DNA of 64,000 bases from Delphinapterus leucas (lineage: Eukaryota; Chordata; Mammalia; Artiodactyla; Monodontidae), in contig NW_022098044.1 in NCBI RefSeq assembly GCF_002288925.2, forward strand, positions 8,539,936 through 8,603,935. The letters are read 5' to 3'. Below, piece by piece: positions 1 through 12,814 of the stretch. Position 1 is the stretch's first letter. Every line of letters starts with the position of its first letter. The notes under the pieces were generated by a model. It worked only from the letters and a program-made list of their open reading frames with translations, did not search any database and was not told the DNA's origin. Made by a program: the position numbers and the translations under genes.

Positions 1-659
1 TGAGGCCAGCTTGCTGGTTTCCTTGTGACTTTATTATGGTGTTATTTCTGGGTAATGAAGACTTACATAGAAAAGAGTATATTTCTTTTCTTTAAATTCT
101 AAAGTGGCACTTAGGAGCTCCTAGGCTTCAGAGAGTCTCTGTGAAAAAAGTTTAGGTTATTCTAGCCAATTTTGAAATGAAACGATTTATGCCCATAATG
201 TTTTCTCATATTCTGATATCAGTTATTATATTTCACTTTCTGGCATCACTAAAAAGCCTTTAAGCACCAAAACTTGTTCATTGGAACCGCTTTTGATAGA
301 AATATACATAAAATGTAGTACTTACTTCCCTACCATAACCGGAGTAAATGGGCCGTAATTTAATCTTTGCTTAGCAACTAAAGATAATTGTTATAGCATC
401 AATTATTATATTCTGCTGGACAGTAATGTCTTTGGGCCTGTTGATACATATGGAAAAGATTGCCTTTTATTAGTTGACTTTGCTGTCTCTGTTATTACTG
501 TTGTATCTCAGTGTTTTATCTTCCTGCAGCTTTATAAATTGACCTAATTTTACCCATCATTTAAAGCCTAACTTTGACCCAGTTTGATCTAGAGGCAAAC
601 ATACTAGCAGAAATCCCTGGGGAATTGTGGCATCAAAAGAGATTTCAGAGGCTGTGAGT
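1..659. other. No gene or recognised repeat
   Basis: AT-rich unique-looking DNA. No splice-flanked frame or repeat signature was recognised. The same is true of 800-1300, apart from short ORFs without codon bias. Confidence 0.6.
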
Positions 660-800
660 GAATTTAGACAGTGACCATTTTAAAAATGATGAAACTGAGG
701 CCGAAGAGGTTATATAATTTACTCAAATGCACAGCCAGTAAGTGGCAGAGCAGGATTTGGACCAAGTCTGTGATACTTCAGAAGGCCTTGCTTTTTCTTC
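660..800 (-). mobile_element. MIR fragment
   Basis: gatgaaactgaggccgaaga ... gccagtaagtggcagagcaggattt is the antisense MIR core. Confidence 0.75.
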
Positions 801-1309
801 AGTGAATCACTGTTTTCTCCTTTTCATTCCCTACTCCACAAATCTTCAGCCACATTAAACCACATTGCTGTTGCTACGCAACCCACACTCTTCCACTCCA
901 TGGTTGATATGGAGCCCCAGAAAGCAGGAACTCCTGCAGCCTCCCCACCAAAAAGTGAACTCTACACGGTACCTGTTTCCTCACATTGCTTACCTTAAAA
1001 AAAATCTCTTGAAGGTGTATCTCATAGGCAGAACCCAAGTCAAATGACTTGTCCCTAGCTAAAAGGAAAGCTGGGCAAGTGAACTTCTAATATCCTTCTT
1101 GGAGAGGTAGTACTCATAAGGTAGTAAATTGTCTGAACAGAAGAAGGCTATTCAAAAGATGCTTGGGCAGCCAGGAAATGTGACAGTTATCCACTGTACC
1201 CTAGTTTACCACTCATCACACTTTGCCTTGTATGATGGTTCATTACATACATAAAATCACAGTATTGAAGCATTGAATGGGATTATCTGGTTGAATGCTT
1301 TTTTTTTCT

Positions 1310-1410
1310 TAACAAATTCCCCAAGAGATTAAAAAGACTTCTCCAAGACACTTTTCCAAGGTCACAAAACTGATCAGTGGCAGAGCTAGAACTATAACCT
1401 TCAGGCATTC
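1310..1410 (-). mobile_element. MIR fragment
   Basis: ttccaaggtcacaaaactgatcagtggcagagctagaac; MIR core, antisense. Confidence 0.65.
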
Positions 1411-1440
1411 TTCATTTATTTTGAATTAAATTAATTCATT

Positions 1441-1648
1441 AATTTTTTTTTTTTTGCTGTACGCGGGCCTCTCACTGTTGTGGCCTCTCCCGTTGCGGAG
1501 CAACAGGCTCCAGACGCGCAGGCTCAGCGGCCATGGCTCACGGGCACAGCCGCTCCGCGGCATGTGGGATCTTCCCGGACCGGGGCACGAACCCATGTCC
1601 CCTGCATCGGCAGGCGGACTCTCAGCCCCTGCGCCACCAGGGAAGCCC
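1441..1648 (-). mobile_element. CHR-type SINE (short, ~200 bp)
   Basis: T-run, then gctgtacgcgggcctctcac..., ending ...ccaccagggaagccc; this is the reverse of a tRNA-headed CHR SINE. The flanks share aattcattaattttt (from about 1433 and 1649). Confidence 0.93.
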
Positions 1649-1659
1649 AATTCATTAAT

Positions 1660-1880
1660 TTTTTGAATATCTTTTAGATGCCAGGTACTGTTCTAGGCCA
1701 TGAAAACATCAATGAATAAGAATAAAAGCCCTGCTCTCACGGAGCTTATATTCTAGTGGAGGAGATAGACAATTAAAAAAAGTGAATATGTATGTGCTAT
1801 GAAGAGTAATTAAGCAGAGTAAGAGCACAGAGGATAACAGGTTGCTGCTTTGGAAAGCATGGTCAGGGAATGCGTGCATC
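1660..1880 (-). mobile_element. L2 3' end fragment, antisense
   Basis: gatgccaggtactgttctag ... acggagcttatattctagtgg ... aagcatggtcagggaa is the antisense L2 3'-end pattern. Confidence 0.72.
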
Positions 1881-2017
1881 ATAGTTTTCATCTCAGCCCA
1901 TTTCCTTATATGGTGGAGTCCCTCACTCTTCCCTCCTGTCAGGAATGTAAAAATTGAATACTTTGTTTATCTTTAACATCCATACCCTTCATAAGGGAGT
2001 AAAAGAATCTCTCTCTT

Positions 2018-2230
2018 GGGCTTCCCTGGTGACGCAGTGGTTGGGAGTCCGCCTGCTGATGCAGGAGACACGGGTTCGTGCCCCGGTCCAGGAAGATCCC
2101 ACATGCCGCGGAGAGGCTGGGCCCGTGAGCCATGGCCGCTGAGCCCGGGCGTCCGGAGCCTGTGCTCCGCAACGGGAGAGTCCACAACAGTGAGAGGCCC
2201 GCGTACCGCAAAAAAAAAAAAAAAAAAAAA
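2018..2230 (+). mobile_element. CHR-type SINE (short)
   Basis: Starts gggcttccctggtgacgcag, has a B-box-like gggttcgtgcccc, and ends gtaccgc plus a long A-run. TSD aaaagaatctctctct at 2001 and 2231 (one mismatch). Confidence 0.93.
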
Positions 2231-2524
2231 AAAAGAATATCTCTCTCATTTCTGGGACAAGGCAGATTTGCTGAGTTTATAGTTTCCTAGACTGTGCCCA
2301 GTGACACAATTGAACTTCTGTGCCTATAGCTTGAGTTGGAATTACAGACTCCCAAATGTTCTTTTGTCTTTATATTGTGTTATTCAAACCATCTCCCCCT
2401 TTTCACCCCACCCATCCCACTCTATTCACAAGCACACCATCTTTCACAAGCAAAGCACATGAACTCAATAAGTAAGTTCCTAAATGAGAATTGAAAAGTG
2501 ACAACCTTCCACTCACTTTTTCTG

Positions 2525-2690
2525 ATCTGGGCAAATCTCAGCATGTTTCCCTGCCCTGATTTTATCTTCTGCAAAATGGGAATGATAATCCGTGCTACTT
2601 CTCTGCTTCATAAGGTTATTGGAAGAATTAATTATTGCATATATAAAACACTTTAGGCTCAAGTGAAGAAAGATGCTATGTAAATTCTAA
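2525..2690 (+). mobile_element. MIR
   Basis: gatctgggcaaatctcagca ... cttctgcaaaatgggaatga ... ttattggaagaattaattat; sense MIR. Confidence 0.78.
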
Positions 2691-2699
2691 CAATAATTA

Positions 2700-3820
2700 G
2701 AGTTGTTATATGTTACATAAATGTTTAATCTCCAAGAAGAAAAAATTTCAAGTTATATGAGGCATTGGTTTAGATTCACATCTGTATGCTTGTGGCTTTA
2801 ATTACATGAAATTGTTTTGATCAGAGATTACAAAACCTTAATCTAGTCCTCCACCTCAGTGTCATCCTCCCACATAAGGAGTCTTTGTGTAGGGGCCTTT
2901 TTTCAGGAGACCGCAGAAAGCAAGCCAGTGCTCGTTGCAAGTTTACTACCTGAGTATTTCTATTTACCGTAGAAGCCAGTTGATATTGTTAAAGAAATCA
3001 CAGAAGAAGGAAAGATAAGCAATCTTGGGGATGAAAAAACTATGAATTGGTCTTAATAGGTTGGACTAAAGTCTTTTCCAATTCTAAAATGTGTGATTGT
3101 GATATGAAGGTGTTTTCTCACCTTTTTCCTAATGTTATATAAATAAGAGCACAAACTGTGTTTTCTAAGTGGACTTAATTTGGACTCGAGTTGCAAAATA
3201 TCTGCCTATTTCTATTCCATTTGACAGGCCCATCAAGGGCTAAATGATGGCTCTAATCTTTATTATCCTTCCTTTGCTTTTTTGGTGACTGTTTTCTCTG
3301 TATGCTCCATTGGCTCCCTCTAGTCATCTACTTTAGTGTCTTGGTCCTATCCACCTCTTCCTCAAATATGTGTGTTACCCGCAGAAGGGACCTTGGAAAT
3401 GTGTGGAGAGGCCAAGAGACTTGTCCAGAGATTACTCTCAACCACTCCTTCCCCCATAACACCATACTGTCTCCTCCAGGGGCTTTTCCAGAATACTTTT
3501 CAGTGAAGTGATAACCACAGTTTGAGTGTTAGACGCATTTCCTAAGCACTGGAAAGTGGCATGAGTAAGTCAGGATCCCTGTCCGAGGGTGAACTTCTGC
3601 TCTCTTACCCATTTTAAGAGGGTGAGTCTTCTCCCAGGCCCCAATCCTGGGTTTTGGCAGGCTTACTGTCCTTGGTGACAGGTAGCTTATTCTGCCCTTT
3701 TGGAAGCTGGCCTTGCCTAGTAATCTTTCAAAAGAAAGGTACAAAAAGCCCCATTTTAAAACAGATGTTCAAGTGATGCAGTTATCTTCAAAACAAATGA
3801 GTAAAATCTAGGGAGTAGAA
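2700..3820. other. No gene or recognised repeat
   Basis: Unique-looking sequence between MIR copies. The frames at 3302-3511 (+) and 3529-3744 (-) show no recognisable protein. Confidence 0.55.
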
Positions 3821-3824
3821 AGAG

Positions 3825-3950
3825 CACCAGGCAAGGAGTCAAGAAACCTGAATTAAAACCTTACTCCCTGTGGGTTATCATGCAGGTCACCACCTCTCTG
3901 GGCCTTAGTTTTCTCACTTTCTTATTTTGCAGATGAAATTGGAGCGTCAG
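3825..3950 (+). mobile_element. MIR fragment
   Basis: gagcaccaggcaaggagtca ... ctctgggccttagttttctc; sense MIR. Confidence 0.65.
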
Positions 3951-3989
3951 CATCGGTTCCCTTGATTTCCCAATCTCACACCTACAGTG

Positions 3990-5700
3990 TGACCTCTTTC
4001 TGCCCCCTTGACCTCTTGTCTTCCAGTCTCTTGCCTCTGTGTCTCTGGTCAGTGCACCCTCTGCTCTTCTGGACATCGCCCCTGCAGTTATTCCTTCTCT
4101 CTTCTCTGTTTTCAACTCTCCCTCTTTAATGGCTTCTCCCACACCCACACCCACCGCACTGTGTAAACTTGCTCAAGTTTCTCCAGTCTCAAAGCAAAAC
4201 TGATACCCTGCCCTCAATCCTGTGTCCACCTCTGAATATCTCAGATCTCCTTTCCCCTCATGGGGAGTGTCTTACAAAGAGTGCCCACAGCTGTAGCATT
4301 CTACCTCCCCCTCTTTTCTATTCACCGCAGTCAGGTTTCTGCCCACAGACACGCCACTGAAACCACTCTGACAAAGTTCCCTAGGACAGGGTTGACCTAG
4401 GGCAAAATTCAACTACTGCCCCGTCTAAAATCTTCAGTTTATTTAGTATCTGTGCAGCATTTGACACTTTTATCTCCTCCCTCCCTTAAACCTTCTTCTC
4501 ACTTTGTTTCCAAATTTCTCATGATTCTTTTCTGCCCTGGATTGCTGTTTGTTCTCTATCTCCCTGGCTGACTTCTCATTCGCCTGCTCATGACCCTGTC
4601 CCAACTCTCCTTGTGTTGCCTTTGCAGACTCAGTCTTTTTATGGCTTCAGCTTCCTGCTCCGTGCTGATGACTCAACAATGGATACCTCTGGCCATCCAT
4701 CATATCTGAGCTCCTGCATGCTAGATATTTGTATCTGGATGTCCAACAGGCATCTCCAGCACATATCTAAATGTGAGTTCATCTTTCTTCCTGAACCTGT
4801 CCATCTGCCTCTATCTCTGTTTTTGGAGAATGATTCTTTCCAGTTACCCACATCGGAAACCTGGCAGTCATGCTGGACTCCTCCCTCTCTCTCATCCTAC
4901 CCACCCAGTCCCTCCCCAAGTCCTGTGGACTTCAGCTCCTGACCGTCTCTTCTGTTTGTTCACTCTTCCTTTCTTCCACCACTGTCTTAGTTCTGACCCT
5001 CATCACTTCTCATACAGACCATGGTGATAGCCTCTAACTGGTCCCTGTATGCAGCTCTGCTCCCCTCTAGACCCTTCTCCACCCCGTTAGTAGAGTGCTC
5101 CATTACTATCCTGAAATGTACAGAAAAGAACTGATGGTAATAATGTAGCCGATTCTTGTGTATCTACCAACCAGCCCAGAGAAGGCTCTTTCTAAAACAC
5201 AAACTGATGCCATTTATCCCTTGATCTGTCCACTTTTCAGTGGTTCCTAGGATGCACTCTAAGCTCCTTGGCATGGAATACAGCCTGTTAAGATTTAGTT
5301 CTGTACTATCTGTTCAACCGCATCTCCTGCCACTCCCCCTCAGTGAACTAAATGCACAGCCATATCAAACTGTTTACTTAAAGTTTCTGGAATACTTCAT
5401 GCTGTGTTGTACACATGTTGTTCCTTCTGTTTGAAGTGCCCTCCCCACTCTGGTAAACCTTAGACTATTACATCATCTTCAGGTGGTCGTCCACATACAC
5501 CCCCCACCTCTAAGTGGAACTCATTATTTCTTCCTTTATATCTTTAACATATGTAATCAATGCATTTATCACAATGTATTGTAATTGGTTTACATGCACT
5601 TAAATTATAAACTCCTTGAGAGTAAGGCTGTATCTTTCCCGTCTTTAGCAATTAGCATAGAGTCTGGCAACGTGATACGTAATTGGTGTTCAGTAAATGT
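3990..5700 (+). mobile_element. Long ancient L2 LINE, sense
   Basis: The order matches L2: cacgccactgaaaccactctg, gcatttgacacttttatctc, gctgatgactcaacaatgga, tggatgtccaacaggcatctcc, aggctctttctaaaacacaaa, cttttcagtggttcctagga, then a 3' end with cataattggtgttcagtaaatg-type sequence. Frames are broken throughout. Confidence 0.8.
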
Positions 5701-5704
5701 GTAT

Positions 5705-6000
5705 TGATCTGGCCCCTGCCTTCCTCTCCAGTTCTATGTTTGACTAATCTTCTCCCACTTCCTCCCCTCTCAGTACACACTCTACCTAGATAAAGACTCA
5801 GCTTACCTCCTGTGCATAGCACGTGTTCCCCGGACACCCCTTTATCATGGCACCTGCATCACTTTATTGAGTCTATCTGTTTTCATGTCCATCTTCCCTA
5901 CTAGAGTATAAGTGCCAGGAGTCTGCCCCGCCAACACCTAGCACTGGGACTGTCACACACGAGGCAGTGGAGAAGCGTTGTGAACATATGAATGAAGGAG
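5705..6000 (+). mobile_element. L2 3' end fragment, sense
   Basis: tactagagtataagtgccag ... acacctagcactgggactgt ... tatgaatgaaggag is a second L2 3' terminus just after the first. Confidence 0.65.
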
Positions 6001-7530
6001 TTAGACTTGCTGATTTTTAAGTTCTCCTTCAACTCCAAACCTATATGATTTGAGGTTCCAAAAACTGTGACATGGTCTCAGAGCTTTCTCCCAGCAGATG
6101 GTCAGAACAGTTGAAACACCAATTCAAACAGTTGGCAAATATAAAGGTAAACATTTAAGAAAGTGAGCCAGAATGAAGGTGAATCCTCCAAAAGGAGCAA
6201 GAACATTGGCAATACAGTGCATCCATGTAGTCACAGACACCCTCTTTATGCATCTGATGGTGGGTTCCATATGGTCCCCTCAAGGCATATGACACATATG
6301 CCTTGAGAGCTTCTCAGGAGGGTGGTTGACAACCTCCCTATGACTAAACCCCCACTACTAGAAAGGAGCTGAAGGCACATTATTTCTCTGCAGCAAAAAT
6401 TATTTTTTTCTTCAGCATGTTATTTTAATTTGCTCATTTTTGTAAACTAAACACCAAGTTTAGTCATTTATTTACTGTTTTGTTTCTGTTCAGATAGAAT
6501 TCTAGGAAAAAACCCTAATCTAAAAACTCTTAGGATGTGTGACTTATTTTTTCACTCCACAAGCATTTATCAATATCCAATATATTTCTAGGCTCAGTGC
6601 TGGGGGGAGTGGAGAGATTTCAAAAAATGCAGAACACAAATTGTAAGATCTAATTGAAGAGTCAAGGAGAAGATAGTTATGAGGAAGCATATGCATAATA
6701 TAAACCTGTGCATGGTAACCTAATGGAGTGCAGGAAAAAGTAATTCAGACCGGATACCTAAGTACAGAGAGCCTTCAGAGTGAGGAAGATACCAGCTCAA
6801 AGTGAAATTAACCAGGAGAAATTTACTGAAGGAGGTGAATCTCCAACAACACATATCCACACACAAAATATATGGATCGCCAGCAGTAGGACCTGTGCTG
6901 TAATCTGGATTTTGGGGTATAGAGGATGGAGACTGGCCATTCTTCTGTTGAATGCTCTTCAGAGAAAGACTCGGAAGATGCTGCATTTCCCTTCAGGCCG
7001 CCTCGCAGGGCTCTTTACTGCACCTCTCTCCCAAGTCCCCTCAGGGACCCCCTGTGTAATATCTTCCCTGTCATATTTGGACTATGAGTTGAGATCCCAG
7101 CTCACTTGGGGAAATGCATGTCTCTCTTCGGGTTCCTGCATGTTCCAGTTAGACACTGTTGAGGATTGACTCTCTTTTCCCCATGGCAGGTAGGAGTCAG
7201 GCCCCCTCCCACAGGTTGTTGAGATCTCTACAGAAATCTTCAGCATTTTCAGGTGCGAAGGGTATTGGCTTTAGCTGCAGGCCAACCCGAGTGATTTTAG
7301 CCAAGATAGAGGTTCAGTTTCCTAATTTCTAAAATGAGATTATAATGATTATTTCTACCACCACAATATAAGAATTGACAAATGTTAGTTCCCCCTCCTG
7401 TTCCTCACTGTTTTCCAGACCAAAGTAAAACACTCTTGATTTGGCCGTTTTGAATAGTAGGGAGAGGTTCTGATGCAAACATTTCACAATAGTTCTGTGA
7501 AAACAGCCATGTCAAAATGTGGACATTACT
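6001..7530. other. Mostly unassigned; one antisense L2 scrap and a hairpin
   Basis: About 6550-6680 (acaagcatttatcaatatccaat...ggctcagtgctgggggg) resembles antisense L2. The perfect hairpin is at 6279-6307. No coding exon was recognised, including in the 129-codon frame at 6780-7169. Confidence 0.5.
6279..6307. repeat. Perfect 13-bp inverted repeat, 3-nt loop
   Basis: ctcaaggcatatg - aca - catatgccttgag. It could form a hairpin. Not part of a recognised transposon; no T-run or gene beside it. Confidence 0.95.
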
Positions 7531-7534
7531 ACTA

Positions 7535-7740
7535 TTACCATTTATTGAGCATTACTACATGCCAGACACTGGACAATGCTTTATATTACCTCATTTTTTC
7601 CTCTGCTTCTCTATGTACTTTCTAAATTCCCTAGGTAGGTATTATCTCTTTTTAAAGCAAACCTTAGAGATGACAGGTAATTTATCCAGGGTTACACACG
7701 CAAGCAGGAGAAATGAGATTTGAACTGACTCTCCTTTCTA
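7535..7740 (-). mobile_element. MIR
   Basis: ttattgagcattactacatgc ... ttaccaca-like middle ... tccagggttacacacgcaag; antisense MIR. Confidence 0.72.
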
Positions 7741-8494
7741 TAGAAGAGACACCAAAGAACCTGAAGAACAACATATTTGAGCTGGAGTTTTGAGAAAAAC
7801 CTGTATGACAGGCTAGTCAAGATTACCCTCTGTGGTGAGAGAGTAGAATGCAAATGTTCTGTGGCATTGATTGAAGCAAGATCCATTTGCTTTCATATCA
7901 GACACTGCTGGAACCAGAACTTGGAGTCTGTCAGGGTTGAAGTGACAGCTGAGACTCAGCTCACAGTTACTTTTACTTTGGCTTATTCCTGAAGCGGAGA
8001 AACAGTGCAAGCAATATAAATGAGGCAGCAGGCTCCCTGATGCCTTCCTCTTTTGTATCCAGTGGAGGTGTACCCAAAGTCTGGTGTATCTTGAGAGCCC
8101 ACACAAAGTGAGATGTCCCCAGGTCCAAAGCATAAAAAACTATGGGTGTAGTGCCTAGCACCCAGAAACAACTGTGCCTCCATCTAAAGCAATCATTCTG
8201 CTACTCAAGAGAAGGCACCATCATCATAGGCCTTGAAATTCCTGTTATGTGTGCCAGAATTTGGAGCAGTCTCCCTTTCCCTACACCTATACTGCAAGGC
8301 CTAAAAATTTTCCATTTATGTCCACTTGGGTACTTTCCATAGACAGGCCTGGCTATGGCCTACTACAGACACACAGCACAAAATTATATTCTATTGTAAA
8401 AACTGAAGAATGCAATTTGTATCCTTACCCAGAGGGCCACCCTGCTTTCAAGTAGAGGTGTAAGAGTTCATGGATGGTTATGGCCAAAATTTTG
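7741..8494. other. No gene or recognised repeat
   Basis: Several overlapping frames on both strands (7777-8342), none with a recognisable domain or splice sites; taken as chance. Confidence 0.5.
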
Positions 8495-8735
8495 TTCAGA
8501 AAAGAAGCTGAAATAGAGACAGAAAACAGATAAGTGATTGCCTGAGGTTTGGAGTGGGAAAGGGATTGACAACAAATGAGCATGAAGGATCATTTGGGGG
8601 TTATGGAAATACTGTAAAATTGGATTGTGGTGATGGTTGCTCGATAAATTTGCTAAAAATCATGAATTGCACACTCACAATAGGTGAATTTTATGGTATG
8701 TAAATTATGTGAGAGAGGGAGGGAAAAAAAAAAAA
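8495..8735 (+). mobile_element. Old L1 3'UTR fragment
   Basis: agtgattgcctgaggtttgg..., tggattgtggtgatggttgc..., tgcacactcacaataggtga, then A-run. This is the degraded pattern of L1M 3'UTRs. Confidence 0.75.
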
Positions 8736-9303
8736 GCAGCTCTGAACCTGCTTGAATATATGGCTAGAATTTCCATGAAGCCCCAGGGTAACTGGCCATA
8801 GAGCACAGATGAGAAGATTTTGGTCTAGGAAATGTTAAAGGCAGTAGTTAATAATTAAAATCTCTGTGTCCAAACATCTAACTTTGAGTATCTGTCTTCC
8901 TGATGTACCCCTTGGAAAGGTGACCATCGTAATATTAATAATGGCTGTGCAGAAACATCTGGTTCTCTCTCACCCTCATATCTGTTCTCTTTTTCTTCCA
9001 CGGTAGAGAGAGGGTTTTGAGGCACTGGTCCAGAGTGGGACTGACTTTAGCAGAGTCAAAGTTTAATAGCAGGAGCCTTAATTTTTTCCTTCCAGGAATT
9101 CTTTAAAATCTATTTGAATTTTAAAGTAAATTCCCCACAGTAAGTTGTTGCATTTAAAATGTCAGGTTAAGGCTGGCTAGCCACGCAGCCACTGGCTAGG
9201 GGCTCTCAGTGCCAGAATTAGTAAAATTTGTTTGAAAATGGTGTCAAAGTAAGAAATGGTACCCTTAGTGGCTCTGCCTTCCCAACAGCCTCTATCCATT
9301 TCG

Positions 9304-9348
<45 letters not shown>

Positions 9349-9364
9349 TGTCTGTCTGTCTGCC
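9304..9364. repeat. (GT)n-(CTGT)n compound microsatellite
   Basis: About 21 GT units with one GC interruption near the start, followed directly by four TCTG units. Confidence 0.95.
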
Positions 9365-9839
9365 GCTTTCTCTCCACCACCACCACCCCCTCCCTTTCCC
9401 TCCTGCTTTGACCACCACTTCTTCCCTCACCTATTCAGAATTCTTAAGAGAGGAGGGACAGGAGTCACCAGCTTTAGAAACAAGAACTATGCCCTAGTGC
9501 CCTGTGGGGAGTTGGAACAGTAGGAAGGAGCACTTAAGCTTCCTCTACCCTCCCAGAATGATTTTAATTACCTGCAGCTGCGGCATGATCCAGCACCCAG
9601 GCCTCAGCTGAAAAATCCAGAAATCAGAGTTGCTCATTATCAAGGATTGGCTATTTAACTTATTTAACTAAGCTACCATACTGGTTTCTCACTAAATCAG
9701 ATACCAGTTTATTCATTTACAATGAGAAATACACCTTCCCTTTGAATGGGCTACTTCCTTCCCATCAGTGATTCAGGGTGCCCCTTTCCTGGTGTCTGGG
9801 TATCCGGGTGCTACTTGGGGCCATGGACTATGGCTTTCC

Positions 9840-9900
9840 GCCCCTGCATCCCTGGAACACAGTTGGTGCTTGATAAATATTTGCCAAACTGAATTGAATT
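9840..9900 (+). mobile_element. L2/MIR 3' end fragment
   Basis: ccctggaacacagttggtgc, ttgataaatatttgccaaac. A similar end is at 20520-20575 (agtaggcgttcagtaaatat). Confidence 0.55.
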
Positions 9901-11038
9901 TTGCCAGGGATTAGATGTGTGTATCTTCAGCCATTTTTAGTCAAACAAAACCTAAAGATATTTTTACCCCACATATTAGCTTAGTCAAATGCTGTTTCTG
10001 AGCCACAAGGATCCATGCAAACACTACATGGCAAGATTTATGAAGTAGCCATTTGTTCGATTTTTTTTTTTTTTCCCACAGAAATGACTTCATCATAAAG
10101 AAAATTCGTCTCAGGGGATTTACCTAGCAAGATATCACTCTACTTCATTTTGTGTTTTCTCTTTTCCTTTACATTTGAAATGAATGCTATAAAAGATCCC
10201 ACTGTGCCACTGGTAATAATAGCACACACAACTATAGACTGTCCGCTGTGTGTCCCTGAAATAGATTCTTCAGTAGAAAGAACAACAGTGCTGTCATTTA
10301 CCAAGTTCTATGGGAAGCAAGCATCAGAGCTGAAGACATAAAAAGACTTGAGTCGGTGGAGTCCAATTTAGCCTTGATGGTAGTGTGAGGCACATTATTA
10401 GGTCAATTTTCAGGGAAAATTATATTGTTAGGGAAAGAAGAGTTCTGTCCATTTGTCAACCCTGGTACTATGGTCCTTGGGCAGAGGGACCTCTTCTCAG
10501 GCCCCCAAACAGGCTTCCCCTTCTCTTGGGCCCTCTCAAATCCTCTGCTGATGTAGATTCTCCTAAAGATTCCCAGACCCTCCTGACAGCCCTGTTTTCC
10601 CCTTGCCTCAGGCAGGAAGAGTTTCTGGTTTGAGATTGAGGAGGTCTTGCTCAAAACTCTTAGCTGCCACGACATTACTCTCTCTGAGGTCAGTGTGCCC
10701 AGAACTCAACCCTTGACCTCTTCTCATTCTCCATGCTTTTCATGTGAATTGTATTTATTCCTATGACTTCCACTGCCACTTATGTGCTGGAGCCTTTGAC
10801 CCTCAGTTATGGTGTATGGCCCTGACTGTGTTTAGGCATCAGTGTATTCTGTGCATGAGTCCTCTTGCATCCCCCATTGGACTCCCCAGATTCCTTTTCA
10901 TCAGGCTGCCTGTTCAGTTCAATTCAACAAATATTCATTGCGTATGTTTGGCAGGGATCTTCTGTAGTTGTCGAAGATACTGAGGTTCCATTCTATTTAA
11001 GTGAAAAGTTTCCTCTATTTAATTTGCAGTGTTCTTTT

Positions 11039-11368
11039 TTTTATTATTTTTAAAATTTCATTTATTTTTTGGCTGTGTTGGGTCTTCACTGCTGAGCACG
11101 GGCTTTCTCTAGTTGCAGCAAGTGGGGCTATTCTTTGTTGCAGAGTGCATGCTTCTCATTGCGGTGGCTTCTCTTGTTGCAGAGCACGGGCTCTAGGTGC
11201 ACGGGCTTCAATAGTTGTGGCTCGCGGGCTCCAGAGCACAGGCTCAGTAGTTGTGACGCATGGGCTTAGTTGCTCTGCAGCATGTGGGATCCTCCCGGAC
11301 CAGGGATCGAACCCATGTCCCCTGCATTGGCAGGTGGATTCTTAACCACTGCACCACCAGGGAAGTCC
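11039..11368 (-). mobile_element. CHR-type SINE (long, ~300 bp)
   Basis: Begins T-rich, ttttttggctgtgttgggtc, and ends ccaccagggaagtcc. TSD tgcagtgttcttt at 11025 and 11369. Confidence 0.93.
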
Positions 11369-11381
11369 TGCAGTGTTCTTT

Positions 11382-12119
11382 GTTTTTATTTTTACTATCC
11401 AGTAATTGTAGGAATCCCTGAAGTCTGAACTATCAGCTACTGTTCTTCTCTTTCTCTCCCTGCATCCTCCCTAAGATTATTCATTAGTACAGTTTCAACT
11501 TCACAGAGATAATTTTCAAATATGCATATCTGATTCCAAATATCTTACCTGTCTCATTTAGTGCATGCACTTAGATGTCCTTTTGTTTCCTTAAAATAAA
11601 CATCTGTTGTGGCTTTGGTTCCTGGATATCTAAAATGCAGAAGTGAATGGAGAGATAATTTAGTAAGTTATGGTGTATCAATGCAATGCAGCTTTAAGCA
11701 GCTATTAAAAATGCTTACAAAGAACTATGGATAATTTCTGCTTCTCTATGTACTTTCTAACTTCCCCCAATGAGAATCCCTTTCTTTTCCTACAGGAAAG
11801 AAGTAAGAGAGGAAACAAGTGAGATGACCAATTATGTCTTACAGGGGAAGGTGGAAGAGCGACAGCAATTTGCTGTCACCTTTGCAGCCACACCTACCTA
11901 ATCCTCAAAGATTTCTCAGAACCCTTCAGTTTGGGTTTCTCCTTTCCCTTCCAAATGCCTGGCTGTGAAAATAGCTGAGGTGATCATCAGCCTTGAACCT
12001 CAACCTTTAGTTTGCCTTTCCCCACTTCTGAAAACAAAGTACTTTTTAGACTGAGCTGCCTGAGAAAAGGACCATATTTTATTCATATCTGTAACCCTAA
12101 AGCACTTACCACAGTGTAT
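11382..12119. other. No gene recognised; possible L1 scrap
   Basis: About 11660-11740 (gtatcaatgcaatgcagctt...gaactatgg) has the look of degraded L1. Otherwise unassigned. Confidence 0.45.
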
Positions 12120-12425
12120 GAAGCAGTTTGAAATAGTGGAATACTATACAGCTGTAGAAAGAAGGAGGGACATCTTTTTATTATGTTATAGGGCAAAGAA
12201 AAGGCCAACTGCAAATCAGCGAGTATAGAATACTGTCATTTGGGTAGAGAAGGGGGAAAGGAAGTTTTACTCTCTAGAAGGATGTATAAGAAACTGAATG
12301 CCTCTGAAAAGGTAACTGTGTGCTGAGGGAAGAAAGGCGGGAGGGAAACTTTGCTGCAAACCCTTTTGTACCTTTTGAATTTTAACCCTGTTGAATGTTT
12401 TAGTGATAAAAATAAGTAAGTAAAA
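12120..12425 (+). mobile_element. Probable ancient L1-type fragment
   Basis: gtggaatactatacagctgt ... tttgaattttaaccctgttg ... aaataagtaagtaaaattt resembles degraded L1 3' sequence. Family uncertain. Confidence 0.5.
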
Positions 12426-12439
12426 TTTAAATGAAAAAA

Positions 12440-12725
12440 ATATGTTGAATTTATTTGAAATATCCAGAATAGGCAAATCTGCAGAGACTGAAAGCAGATT
12501 AGTGGCAGCCAGGGGCTGGGAGGAAGAGGGAATGGGGAGTGACTGCTTAGTTGGGTATGGGCTTCCCTTTTGGAATAATAAAAAATACTCTGGAAGTGAA
12601 CAGTGGTCCTGGTTGCACAACATTATGAATGTACAAAATGCCCCTGAACTATACACTTGAAACGGTTAAAATGGTGAATTTTATGTTACAGGAATTTTAC
12701 CATAATTATATTTATATATATATTT
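12440..12725 (+). mobile_element. Old L1 3'UTR fragment
   Basis: agattagtggcagccaggggctgg..., ctgaactatacacttgaaac, ggtgaattttatgttacagg...ttttaccataatt is a characteristic mammalian L1 3'UTR. Confidence 0.82.
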
Positions 12726-12814
12726 TAAATGAGTGAATGAATGAATAAAATGCCTATTATATTTATAGATTTATATTAGATGGCCCCTCTGTGCAATGAG
12801 ATATCTCTGCTTTG

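Larger units (their letters stand above)
8740..11020. other. Mostly unassigned; microsatellite and L2 scraps
   Basis: Holds the GT microsatellite (9304-9364), an L2/MIR 3' scrap (9840-9900) and L2-like sequence around 10690-10990. The remainder is not recognised. Confidence 0.5.

Noticed and set aside
1426..2282. Open frames rich in 'CGTRASHCCGLSRCGAQAPDAQAQRPWL' -like peptides, recurring across the window
   Set aside because: They are translations of CHR SINE copies in various frames, present wherever the SINE is; not genes.
9177..9523. Frames encoding HTHTHT or VCVCVC runs
   Set aside because: Translations of the GT microsatellite.
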